DNA from: an uncultured Lachnospiraceae bacterium
Lineage (GTDB): Bacteria; Bacillota; Clostridia; Lachnospirales; Lachnospiraceae
Assembly (NCBI GenBank): GCA_900551115.1
Contig: URUY01000010.1
Location: 43,688 to 107,687, forward strand
Reading direction: 5' to 3'
Length of the DNA stretch: 64,000 nucleotides
Shown piece after piece: positions 1 to 8,112 of the stretch. Below the pieces are notes generated by a model. That model was not told the origin of the DNA. It saw nothing but the letters and a program-made list of their open reading frames with translations, and did no database searches. The position numbers were made by a program, and so were the translations under genes. How positions within the stretch are numbered: the first letter of the stretch is position 1; every line of letters starts with the position of its first letter.

Positions 1-432
1 CTGGCAGCGCTGCTCCTTGGCGGCTTCTGGGGCGGTCTTTCCGGTGCAATCGGCATGACAATTGCAGATTTAACTACAGCTTATGTAACCAGCGCCCCCA
101 AAACCTTCTTTTTAAAACTCTGTATCGGTCTCATTGTGGGACTGGTTGCGCACAAAATCTTCAAAATAAATAAAAGCACAAGCAAAAAACACATTACCGG
201 CATCACTATTTTAGCGTCAGTCTGCGGTATGACATTTAATGTAATTGCTGACCCTCTGGTAGGATATTTTTACAAGACCTATCTTTTAGGTGTTCCGCAG
301 AATTTATCTAAAGCACTTGCTAAAATGTCTGCTGTCACTTCCTTTGTCAACGCTGCCGTTGCCGTAATCTGCGCTTCCGCTTTCTATCTGGCACTGCGTC
401 CGGCATTGAAAAAGGCAGGTTTTCATATTTAA
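1..432 (+). CDS. ECF transporter S component (5' end missing)
   Basis: The reading frame is open from base 1, so the gene begins upstream of the window; an internal Met at base 55 is not the true start. About 143 residues are visible, almost all hydrophobic helices. The opening GGFWGGLSGAIGMTIADL resembles the Gly-rich helix followed by an acidic D-L found in the small substrate-binding (S) subunits of energy-coupling-factor vitamin transporters, and the last helix ends in a short basic tail. Such subunits bind a vitamin in the membrane and dock onto a shared ECF module encoded elsewhere. The substrate cannot be read from this fragment. It converges on the DUF4097 gene with only 3 bases between the stops. 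Confidence 0.7.
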   Translation: MAALLLGGFWGGLSGAIGMTIADLTTAYVTSAPKTFFLKLCIGLIVGLVAHKIFKINKSTSKKHITGITILASVCGMTFNVIADPLVGYFYKTYLLGVPQNLSKALAKMSAVTSFVNAAVAVICASAFYLALRPALKKAGFHI

Positions 433-435
433 GTC

Positions 436-1398
436 CTATTGAAAGGTAACTGTCAGATTTCCCATGGCGCAGCTTAAATCATATTCACTGGCTGCGCCGT
501 TATCAATATAGCTGTCAACTGCCAGTCCGGCGTAGGAACGGCTTCCGGCTGTCAGATTACCTGCCATACACTCCAAGTCATAATTATGGTCTTCTTCCGT
601 ACTTCCTGTAATATAAAACTCTGTATTGCCCATGGCACATTCTGCTGTCATATCTCCTGAAATGCTACCGCTGTAGATAAGCTCGCCTGCGCCGGTTTCA
701 AAGGATGCATTCCCCATAATCCCGCCTTCCTTTACGATTATCTGTCCGGCTCCAAGCTGACATCCCATTTCTGTTGTCTGCAGCTGCACTATTTCCAGAC
801 GTCCGGCTCCCACCTCCAGCTCTATGCTCTGCGCTTTCAGCACATCTACAGAAAAATCACCAGCGCCCAGTGACAGTTCTGCATTTTCAAAAACTGCTCC
901 TTCCGGTATCAGGATTTCTACAGACATAACAGCATTATTTATCCAGTTTCCGTTCTTTACCCCTTTTACATAAAGGGTATCTCCCTTCACATAAGTCTGG
1001 AAGGAATTAATCTTTTCTGCCGCTATATGATAATCTTCATCCGGCGATACCGCCACCTTAACCTCGCAGCCACCAAGCTCCAGCTTTAAATTATGAATTT
1101 CCTCCGCCAAAAAGCTCTTAGAATAGGAATCCTCGTCTTTTATGATTTCAAATTCATTATCAAACAGACTTTCCATATCCAAATCATACTCCCAATTTTG
1201 ATTTAAGTCTGTATCCCACTTAAAATCCTCATCCCAATGAAATCCCCAGTCTTCAGGGCCAAAATTAAATTCACCTCTCCTAATCATACCGGGAATCGAC
1301 TTCAGTCCGCCTCCGCAGCCGCCTGCCGTCAGCAGAATAATCCCCAGACAAAAAATTACCGCAACTATAACAGCACAAACCTTCATAAATTTTTTCAT
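436..1398 (-). CDS. DUF4097 family beta-strand-repeat protein
   Basis: A 320-residue protein with an N-terminal membrane helix (about residues 7-27) and an acidic, Trp-rich stretch (45-75). The rest is a repetitive beta structure with recurring turns such as SLGAGDF, EVGAGRL, QLGAGQI, ETGAGEL, ECAMGN, ECMAGN and SCAMGN. That periodic [AM]G pattern is typical of the DUF4097 adhesin-like beta solenoid. It is the last gene of a PadR - DUF1700 - DUF4097 set, a recurring Firmicutes arrangement linked to envelope stress control, and follows DUF1700 by 1 base, so the two are very likely co-translated. The biochemical function of DUF4097 proteins is not established. A Cys at residue 28 follows the helix, but the lipobox (AGGC) is poor. 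Confidence 0.8.
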   Translation of the reverse strand: MKKFMKVCAVIVAVIFCLGIILLTAGGCGGGLKSIPGMIRRGEFNFGPEDWGFHWDEDFKWDTDLNQNWEYDLDMESLFDNEFEIIKDEDSYSKSFLAEEIHNLKLELGGCEVKVAVSPDEDYHIAAEKINSFQTYVKGDTLYVKGVKNGNWINNAVMSVEILIPEGAVFENAELSLGAGDFSVDVLKAQSIELEVGAGRLEIVQLQTTEMGCQLGAGQIIVKEGGIMGNASFETGAGELIYSGSISGDMTAECAMGNTEFYITGSTEEDHNYDLECMAGNLTAGSRSYAGLAVDSYIDNGAASEYDLSCAMGNLTVTFQ

Positions 1399-1399
1399 A

Positions 1400-2128
1400 C
1401 TAGTTTTCTCCCTTTACACCCGTTTTTTCAAAAGGCTTCCTGCAAAGCCAGACAATTCCTCTGCACAACGCGGGGACTGCCCATCCGCAAAGCCAAATTG
1501 TAAGCATCATAAACAAAATTCCAAATGCCAGACACAGGCATCCCGCCCCTATAAGCACCATTCCTACAAAGGGAAGCAGCGCCATATTTGCAATTCCTAT
1601 GCTGACAAGCGCTACACCGGCAACCAAAAGTCCGATACCGCCTCCTCCCAAGCCTAAAACCAGTCCTACAACAGTAAGAAAAATACTTCCAAGCACCCCT
1701 AAAAGTGTTCCTGCTGCAGCCAGTATTAACGGTGAACAAATGATACAGCCTATTACTATCAGTACAATTGCCCATGTGGGCATACCTTCTTTTTCTGCTG
1801 TCCGGCCGCTTTGGTAAAAGGTATTTCCCTGATAAACAGTACTGCCCTGATAAGATGTGCCGTTCTGATAAGCCGCACCGCTTTGGTAAGCACTGTTCTG
1901 TCCGTTTCCCGGCACTGTATCCCGAAAATCCATATCTGCACGCAGCCCATCTTTAATTTTATCGGCTACCTTTTGCGGTGATTCCAGTTCTGCTATCACT
2001 TTCTGTTCATTTTCTTCTCCTGCATCACTAAAATACTCTTCATAATAATTCAGCGCTTCTACTTTTTCATTTTCCGGAATATTCTGAAGCAGCCGCTCTA
2101 ATTCTTTCATAAACTCTGCTCTATTCAT
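1400..2128 (-). CDS. DUF1700 (HAAS-type) membrane protein
   Basis: I take the start at MNRAEFMKEL (2128) because GGAGGGAGG lies just upstream; the longer frame begins inside the padR gene. Residues 1-70 form the helical HAAS/DUF1700 domain (ELERLLQNIPENEKVEALNYY followed by EEYFSDAGEE), which commonly accompanies PadR regulators. Residues 78-112 are a Gln/Tyr-rich linker of near-repeating YQxGxx units. The second half is four or so hydrophobic, Gly-rich membrane segments with a short basic tail. The start overlaps the padR stop by 8 bases, indicating translational coupling. The family probably conveys a membrane signal to the PadR repressor, but that is inference. Confidence 0.8.
   Translation of the reverse strand: MNRAEFMKELERLLQNIPENEKVEALNYYEEYFSDAGEENEQKVIAELESPQKVADKIKDGLRADMDFRDTVPGNGQNSAYQSGAAYQNGTSYQGSTVYQGNTFYQSGRTAEKEGMPTWAIVLIVIGCIICSPLILAAAGTLLGVLGSIFLTVVGLVLGLGGGGIGLLVAGVALVSIGIANMALLPFVGMVLIGAGCLCLAFGILFMMLTIWLCGWAVPALCRGIVWLCRKPFEKTGVKGEN
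1805..1888 (-). repeat. 18-bp tandem repeat coding YQxGxx
   Basis: About five imperfect 18-bp units inside the DUF1700 gene, read on the plus strand as variants of a ctgataag core. They encode the Tyr-Gln-rich spacer between the HAAS domain and the membrane part, and the unit number may vary between strains. Confidence 0.7.
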
Positions 2129-2447
2129 ATCGATATCCTCCCTCCAAAATTCCGGAAATCTTGCCGGAATACTGTCTCCATTCATTTACATACATTTGCA
2201 GCTGAGCCGTTCCTTTTTCTGTAATTTTGTAATACCGTCTGTTTCTGCCTGCACATTCCTGATCATACACCACCATACACTCATCCTTCTGCAGTCTCCG
2301 CAAAACCGGATACAGGGTGGATTCCGACAACTCAATTACCTGCCTTACATCCTGTGTTATCTTATACCCATATGTTCCCATCGGTTCCTTAGACACAACA
2401 GCCAGCACGATAGCATCGAGCAGTGCTGCACCTGTGTTAAATACCAT
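2121..2447 (-). CDS. PadR family transcriptional regulator
   Basis: A 108-residue winged-helix protein. The opening LDAIVLAVVSKEPMGTYGY and the recognition segment ESTLYPVLRRLQ are diagnostic of PadR repressors, and the wing follows with RNRRYYKITEKG. The length matches small PadR proteins that lack the long C-terminal dimerisation arm. It is first in the operon with DUF1700 and DUF4097. Two identical-arm palindromes overlap its promoter at 2533-2578, so autoregulation is likely. No ligand can be inferred. Confidence 0.9.
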   Translation of the reverse strand: MVFNTGAALLDAIVLAVVSKEPMGTYGYKITQDVRQVIELSESTLYPVLRRLQKDECMVVYDQECAGRNRRYYKITEKGTAQLQMYVNEWRQYSGKISGILEGGYRYE

Positions 2448-2532
2448 TCTTGCTCCTCCTGTTCCTTTTTATTTTTCAGATAACTCTAATTTTTTTACCT
2501 TCCATTATTCTTTTATTTTATTTCGATAATAT

Positions 2533-2593
2533 TATATGTCATATAGCATATCCTTGTGACAATAATATATGGCATATAATATTGACTTGTCAA
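2533..2593 (-). promoter_or_regulatory. padR promoter with twin palindromic operators
   Basis: On the minus strand a perfect TTGACA (2588-2593) is followed 18 bases later by TATATT (2564-2569). Two 13-bp palindromes of form TATATG-N-CATATA lie at 2533-2545 and 2566-2578; their centres (2539 and 2572) are 33 bp apart, about three helical turns. The right one covers the -10 region and the left one the start of the transcript. A third palindrome, ATTGACTTGTCAAT (2581-2594), embeds the -35. The layout fits repression by the adjacent PadR protein; the protein-DNA pairing is inferred. Confidence 0.7.
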
Positions 2594-2637
2594 TAGCATT
2601 TAGAAAATCTTTTGAAATTTTTAAACGGTTTATAAGC

Positions 2638-2683
2638 AAAATGAGACGCCCCAAAAGTCAGACTTTTAAGGACGCCTCATTTT
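2638..2683 (-). terminator. Hairpin terminator after the DUF2142 gene
   Basis: A long imperfect hairpin: outer arms AAAATGAG / CTCATTTT, inner arms AAAAGTC / GACTTTT around one base. With A-rich left and T-rich right flanks it can act in either direction. It lies 73 bases past the DUF2142 stop and just before the padR promoter. Confidence 0.7.
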
Positions 2684-2755
2684 ACAGAATCCGGAAGGCT
2701 CTTTTTTCTTTTCTTCTTTTGTTTCCGGCATCTTTGTGCCGGCCGGTAAAGTCTC

Positions 2756-4162
2756 TTATAATACTGCAGTCTGTAAATAGCAAGGCAGCGCTGTTACATA
2801 GACCGTAATAAGCAGGGACAATATAATTCCTGCCATAATTCCCACATAAACTCTATTTTTCAGTCTCTCTCCTGCCTTCTGCCATACAGGCAATCTGTGC
2901 AATCCCCGACAGACATAATACATAAGTGGAAGCAGTCCCGGCATGATATAACGTCCCTGTGCCTGATAATCTACGGTATAAGCGTATTTAACAGTAAGAA
3001 TAAACGGCATCAGGATGCAGAATACCATATTGGCATGGAAAAATATCCGCAGCCACCTACTGCTGCAATGCCGCTCCTTCCTGTACTGCTCCTTCCTCTC
3101 CTGTTCCGTTTTTTCTTTTTCATGCCTTCCCTTTTCCCTGCAGAAGACCGTTCCTAAAATACCTGCTGCAAATAAAAGCAGATAGAAAACATATACAACT
3201 ATCCATGTGTAAAGCGTTGCCGAACCATAATTTGCTATAAAGCTGATTGCAAGCTTAAAGAAGAAGGTCGTGCCAAACAGCATGGAAAACAGGGATTTCC
3301 CCTGACTTTCATAGGTTTCTCTCAGGATACCGTGCGCCTTAATAAAGTTTTCCTTGGTTTCAAGTCCGATAAAATCCCCGTCATACAGGACATAATTTCT
3401 GATAAAGGACCAGCTTATGCACAAAAGCACCAGCACAGCGATGCCGATTCCCTTTTTCAAAAAGCTTTTCCAGTCAAAGCTAAGCCTTCCGTCCTCTTTT
3501 TTGAAAAAATACGCAGTAAACAGCAGAATGCTGCTTATAATAAACCCATATGCATTATAGTAGGAAAGCGCACACAGAATAACACCTGCTGACAGCAAAA
3601 GGCAGGCTTTTACGGAAAATCCGTCTCCATATCCCAAAAGCAGTCCGTAACACATTAGCGCTGTCGAAAGCAGACACAAAGAATCCGGATTGACATAGGT
3701 ATGCAAAAACAGGCTTTGGGGCAGGAATGTTACCAAAAAACAGAACAGCCACCGTACACGTTCTTCCTTAAACAGTTTCTTTCCTATCTGCAGTACCACG
3801 ATTGCCATCAGAAAACCGAAGAATACGTTCACAAGCCTTGCCGTATATAAGAGTGCCAGCGAAGAATCTGTAAACAAATCCACAAAACGCATGGCATAGC
3901 CCTGTACCATATACGGAAGCAGTGTATAAAATCCATAGGTCCATTTGCAGTCCGCACTTAAAAGCTCCTCTTCAAAACCGGTGGGCAGCGTTCCATGCTC
4001 GCATATATATACAGGCACTTTATACCGGGAATGCTCATCAGGAGGATTACAAAAAGACGGCGGCGTATCATTTAAAGGCTGGTGCAAGGCTATGGTAAGC
4101 GCCGCAATCAGATAAATCGCCAAGTACAGAAGCGTTATGCTCTTTTCCTTATTCCATTTCAT
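2756..4162 (-). CDS. DUF2142 family multi-spanning membrane protein
   Basis: 468 residues with about eleven hydrophobic segments. After the first helix comes NPPDEHSRYKVPVY, a loop motif (P-P-D-E-x-x) typical of DUF2142 and related GT-C-like membrane proteins, and then YGFYTLLPYM. This architecture resembles polyprenyl-phosphate-dependent glycosyltransferases, so a role in surface polysaccharide assembly is possible but unproven. A Glu/Arg/Lys-rich cytoplasmic loop near residues 345-365 separates the last helices. It lies 132 bases downstream of the ABC exporter genes in the same direction and is probably the last gene of that transcription unit. Confidence 0.75.
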   Translation of the reverse strand: MKWNKEKSITLLYLAIYLIAALTIALHQPLNDTPPSFCNPPDEHSRYKVPVYICEHGTLPTGFEEELLSADCKWTYGFYTLLPYMVQGYAMRFVDLFTDSSLALLYTARLVNVFFGFLMAIVVLQIGKKLFKEERVRWLFCFLVTFLPQSLFLHTYVNPDSLCLLSTALMCYGLLLGYGDGFSVKACLLLSAGVILCALSYYNAYGFIISSILLFTAYFFKKEDGRLSFDWKSFLKKGIGIAVLVLLCISWSFIRNYVLYDGDFIGLETKENFIKAHGILRETYESQGKSLFSMLFGTTFFFKLAISFIANYGSATLYTWIVVYVFYLLLFAAGILGTVFCREKGRHEKEKTEQERKEQYRKERHCSSRWLRIFFHANMVFCILMPFILTVKYAYTVDYQAQGRYIMPGLLPLMYYVCRGLHRLPVWQKAGERLKNRVYVGIMAGIILSLLITVYVTALPCYLQTAVL

Positions 4163-4209
4163 CCCTCATTCTCCTCCCCGGACTGTGGCCTCTTGTTGTG
4201 ATCCTGTCT

Positions 4210-4280
4210 GTCCGTTCTTGCTTTGCTGTCCGTTCCTGCTTTGCTGTTCGTTCTTGCTCTGCTGTCCATCCGGTTTTGCT
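4210..4280. repeat. 18-bp minisatellite between ABC and DUF2142 genes
   Basis: Three 18-bp units (4210-4227, 4228-4245, 4246-4263) of the form GTCCGTTCTTGCTTTGCT with one to three changes each, followed by a degenerate 17-bp unit to 4280. The tract fills most of the gap between the ABC gene stop and the DUF2142 start. No gene is recognised in it. Confidence 0.75.
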
Positions 4281-4294
4281 GCCGGCTATCGCCC

Positions 4295-6340
4295 CTATCT
4301 GGCGGCAAGCTGCAGTTCATACAGTTTCCGGTACATGCCTTCCTTCTGCAAAAGCTCTCTGTGGCTGCCGCATTCCACAATCCTGCCTTTATGCATAACC
4401 ATAATTTTATCCGCATGCTGTATGGTGGAAAGCCTGTGCGCTACCATAATAGTCGTCCGTCCGTTCATCAGCTTTTCAAGCGCTCCGGTAATCAGGCTCT
4501 CTGTTTCCGTATCAATATTGGCGGTTGCTTCGTCAAGTACCAGTATGACAGGATTATACGCTAAAGTCCTTGCAAAGGCAAGAAGCTGCCGCTGTCCCGC
4601 CGAAAGCGTGGCTCCCCGCTCCGTTACCGGCTCATCATAGCCGTCCGGCAGTTTTTTGATAAAACTGTCTGCCTCCACATACTCTGCCGCCGCTTTTATT
4701 TCTTCCATCGTTAACGTTTCATCCCGCAGGGAAATATTGCCTTTAATGTCTCCCGTAAATAAAAATACATCCTGCTGTACCTGTCCGATAGCACGTCTTA
4801 ATACATCCGTATCAATTTCCCTGATGTCCACACCGTCTATCAGGATTTCTCCCTTCTGAATATCGAAATATCTGCCAATCAGATTCAGTATGGAAGATTT
4901 ACCTGCTCCCGTAGCGCCTACAAAGGCCGCCTTTTCTCCGGGCTCTATGGTAAAGCTGACATCCTTTAAGATATAATCCTCCTTTTCATAGGCAAACCAC
5001 ACATGCTTAAATTCGATTTTTCCCCTGATGTTCACTTCTTTGGGATTTTCCGGATTCTTAACCTCCGGTTCTTCATCCAAAATCTGAAATACCTTTTCGG
5101 CTGAGGCCAAAGAGGACTGCAGGGTACCAAACTGCTCTGCCAGCTCCTGTATCGGCTCAAAAAACGACCCAATATAATTAATAAAAATAAACAATACGCC
5201 CAAAGATATTCCGTTTTTCAAAACCAAAAAGCTGCCGTTTCCGATAATAATTACCAGCGCAACCACCGACAACATATAAATTGTAGGACGAAAAACCGCA
5301 AAAATCAGCACTTCCTTAAACCCGGCCTTGAAAAGTCCGAGGCTTTTATGCTCAAACTCATCATATTTCTCTTTTTCCCTGGTAAATATCTGTATCAGCT
5401 TCATACCGGATATATTTTCTGACAAAAAGGTATTGATTTCCGTAATCCGATTTCGGGTAACGCGGTATGCCTGTCTGGAAAGATAGCGGAAAACAAAGGT
5501 TAAAACCGTTACAACCGGAAGCATTAAAAAGGCATAAACCGTCAGCTTTGCGTTAATAGAAAACATAACCACAGCAAAGCCCAGTATCTTAATTGTATTT
5601 TTAAACAGCTTTACCAATACATTAGTAAACATTTCATTGACAGCTTCTGTATCGTTAGCTACCCGCGTCACCAGCTTTCCTACCGGCGTGGTATTGAAAA
5701 AATTCAGAGAAAGACTATGTATATGCCCAAAGACCTCTTCCCTCATCCGGTAAATAATATCCTGTCCCATCCTTTGCAGCACATAGGTCTGTATCACATT
5801 AAAAACAAATACAAAAAGAAGCACCAAAAGATAGACTGCCGCCGCCAGGCAAATACCTGTGAAATCTGTCTTTCTAAGCTCTCTCAGTTCTTCCTTTGAA
5901 AGAAGCCGCGCTTCCTTTGCAAATTCCGCAAGCGCTTCCCCGTCCGCTTCCTGTACCGCAGCAGAAACGGTACTGTCTACATCATCCAGCATATAATAAC
6001 AATCGTTATATAAAAACAACTGATAAAAACCGTTGGTAGCTACAGCCCCGTGGGGAGATACGGTTCCGTTCAGCCCCTCCTTTTCATCGGTATCTGCTTT
6101 TTTGTCCGTATGAACATCCTTATCTGTCCTGACAAGCCATTTTCCGTCATAAGAAACAGCACCCTCCGTTTTTTCAGGCACCTCTTCATAAGGAATATTG
6201 TAGCCTTCGATATAATCGTCTATGGCATCACCGATAATAATCGGCTTATAAAGCTCCAGTGCCGTAATAAAAACCACCAGTACCGTTACCAGCACCATGG
6301 CTGCCTTATGGGGTTTCAAATAGGCAAGCAATCTTTTCAT
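4295..6340 (-). CDS. ABC exporter half-transporter, BmrD/YheH-like
   Basis: A 681-residue fusion of a six-helix exporter domain and an ATPase. Residues about 45-160 form an unusually large extracellular insert between helices 1 and 2, as in Bacillus BmrD (YheH), whose length is close to this one. The nucleotide domain has Walker A GATGAGKS (475-482), signature LSAGQ (579-583) and Walker B VLDEATANID with the catalytic Glu at 604. The signature is non-canonical (LSAGQ, not LSGGQ), as expected for the partner that completes the degenerate ATP site of a heterodimer. The start overlaps the stop of the upstream ABC gene by 4 bases, so the two are translated together. Drug or peptide efflux is likely; the substrate is unknown. 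Confidence 0.9.
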   Translation of the reverse strand: MKRLLAYLKPHKAAMVLVTVLVVFITALELYKPIIIGDAIDDYIEGYNIPYEEVPEKTEGAVSYDGKWLVRTDKDVHTDKKADTDEKEGLNGTVSPHGAVATNGFYQLFLYNDCYYMLDDVDSTVSAAVQEADGEALAEFAKEARLLSKEELRELRKTDFTGICLAAAVYLLVLLFVFVFNVIQTYVLQRMGQDIIYRMREEVFGHIHSLSLNFFNTTPVGKLVTRVANDTEAVNEMFTNVLVKLFKNTIKILGFAVVMFSINAKLTVYAFLMLPVVTVLTFVFRYLSRQAYRVTRNRITEINTFLSENISGMKLIQIFTREKEKYDEFEHKSLGLFKAGFKEVLIFAVFRPTIYMLSVVALVIIIGNGSFLVLKNGISLGVLFIFINYIGSFFEPIQELAEQFGTLQSSLASAEKVFQILDEEPEVKNPENPKEVNIRGKIEFKHVWFAYEKEDYILKDVSFTIEPGEKAAFVGATGAGKSSILNLIGRYFDIQKGEILIDGVDIREIDTDVLRRAIGQVQQDVFLFTGDIKGNISLRDETLTMEEIKAAAEYVEADSFIKKLPDGYDEPVTERGATLSAGQRQLLAFARTLAYNPVILVLDEATANIDTETESLITGALEKLMNGRTTIMVAHRLSTIQHADKIMVMHKGRIVECGSHRELLQKEGMYRKLYELQLAAR

Positions 6341-8112
6341 ACTTCATCCTCCCCCTCAGAAAACCCGGCCTCTAACTGCTGTTTTTCAAACATTTCCCGA
6401 TAAATGCCGCCTTCTGCCATAAGCCTTGCGTGATTTCCGCACTCCTTTATTTCTCCGTCCTCCAACACCATAATCATGTCAGCGTCCTGAATGGTAGAAA
6501 TCCTGTGTGCAATCAGAATCGTTGTTTTTCCTTTTCTGTTTTCACGCAGATTGCAAAGAATCTGCTTTTCCGTATCGGTATCCACTGCGGACAGCGCATC
6601 ATCCAAAATCAGTATGGGGGCATCCTTTAAAATTGCCCTTGCTATGGAGCTTCTCTGTTTCTGTCCGCCCGAAAGAGTAACACCCCTCTCGCCTACAATC
6701 GTCTCATAACCGTCCGGAAATGCCGTAATATTATCGTGAACACAGGCAGCTCTTGCTGCCCTTTCCACCTCTGCAAGCTCTGCCTCTCCGCTTTCAGCAC
6801 TTTCTACGCCAAACGCAATATTTCTTTTCAGCGTATCCGAAAAAAGGAAGTTATCCTGCGGCACATAGGCAATATTTTCCCGCAATTCCTTTAAAGGGAT
6901 ACTGTTAATATCTCTTCCGTCAATATAAATCATATCATCACATATGTTATATAAATGTAAAAGCAGATTGACTAAAGTAGTCTTTCCGTTTCCCGTACGT
7001 CCGATAATCGCCAGAGTCGTCCCTTCGGGCACCTTTAAGCACAAATCCTTCAGGGTAGGCTCACTGTGCCCGTGATGCAAAAAAGTCAAATGGTTAAATA
7101 CAATTTCTCCTTTTATGCCGTCTGCTTTCTGCACGTTGTCACCGTCAAGAATTTCCGGCTTTTCCAAAAATATCTCCTGAACACGCTTAATGGATGCAAT
7201 TCCCTGAGACAGCATGGTAATGCTCTCCCCTGCCGCTAACATAGGCCATACCAGCATACCTATATACTGATTGAACGCCACAAAACGCCCCACGGTAATT
7301 TCTCCTGTCAGCGTCAGGTAACCACCGTATAAAAGGGTCAGCAGACTGCTTACGCCTATCACCACATCAAGCAACGGCATAACAACAGCCTGCAGCCTGA
7401 CAACACCAAGATTCTTCTGTCTTGCAAGTTCATTGGCCTCCGCAAAGGCCTTCCTCTCTGCTCTTTCCTGTACAAAAGCCTTGATAACACGAACGCCGGA
7501 TATGCTTTCCTGTACCTGATCCGTCAGAGAGGAAACTGCCTCCTGCTTTTCCTTAAAACGCTTTTCCATAAGCCGTCCGTAATACAGCTCTCCTATGGCA
7601 ATAAAAAACATGGGAATAATCGCCAGCAGTGTCAGCCCAACATCCACATAGTACATCATTTGGGCTATTACCATCACTGCCATTACCGTAGCATCAAAGG
7701 CCGTAATAACCGCCGGGCCTATTGCCATGCGAACAGCATTCAGGTCATTGATGAACCGGGCCATTAAATCCCCGGTTTTATGCTCGTTATAATATTCCAC
7801 GGACATGGTTTCCAAGTGGGCAAACATGCCGTTACGCAGTTCATACTGAATATGCCTGGAAGCCCCAAACAAAAAGTAACGCCATAAAAAACGTCCCAAA
7901 GCCAGCATGGCTCCTATTGCAAGTATTTTCACAATATTTTCCCACACGTCCTGCATATCCATGGTATGTCCGGCAAGGCCGTCTGTAATAACGCCGGTAA
8001 GCTTGGGAATGAACAGGTTTAAAAAATCCACGGCAAACAACGTAACAATGCCGGCAATATACTGCCATTTATGCCTTTTTATATAAGTAAAAATAAATTT
8101 AATCTGTTCCAC
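6337..8112 (-). CDS. ABC exporter half-transporter, BmrC/YheI-like, degenerate ATPase site
   Basis: 591 residues: a six-helix exporter domain (about 1-310) and an ATPase domain. Walker A is GRTGNGKT and the signature is canonical LSGGQKQR, but Walker B reads ILILDDALSAVD, with Asp where the catalytic Glu should be. Length and this substitution match BmrC (YheI) and TM287, the degenerate-site subunits of heterodimeric exporters. The start is GTG at 8112, directly abutting the TAG of the glycosidase gene, so translation is probably coupled. With the next gene it should form one heterodimeric efflux pump in the cytoplasmic membrane. Confidence 0.9.
   Translation of the reverse strand: MEQIKFIFTYIKRHKWQYIAGIVTLFAVDFLNLFIPKLTGVITDGLAGHTMDMQDVWENIVKILAIGAMLALGRFLWRYFLFGASRHIQYELRNGMFAHLETMSVEYYNEHKTGDLMARFINDLNAVRMAIGPAVITAFDATVMAVMVIAQMMYYVDVGLTLLAIIPMFFIAIGELYYGRLMEKRFKEKQEAVSSLTDQVQESISGVRVIKAFVQERAERKAFAEANELARQKNLGVVRLQAVVMPLLDVVIGVSSLLTLLYGGYLTLTGEITVGRFVAFNQYIGMLVWPMLAAGESITMLSQGIASIKRVQEIFLEKPEILDGDNVQKADGIKGEIVFNHLTFLHHGHSEPTLKDLCLKVPEGTTLAIIGRTGNGKTTLVNLLLHLYNICDDMIYIDGRDINSIPLKELRENIAYVPQDNFLFSDTLKRNIAFGVESAESGEAELAEVERAARAACVHDNITAFPDGYETIVGERGVTLSGGQKQRSSIARAILKDAPILILDDALSAVDTDTEKQILCNLRENRKGKTTILIAHRISTIQDADMIMVLEDGEIKECGNHARLMAEGGIYREMFEKQQLEAGFSEGEDEV

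Noticed and set aside
4159..4416. An 85-codon minus-strand frame across the 18-bp repeats, ending ATGA at the DUF2142 start
   Set aside because: It starts inside the ABC gene without a ribosome site, and its repetitive Ser-Lys-Ala-Arg-Thr text only mirrors the minisatellite.
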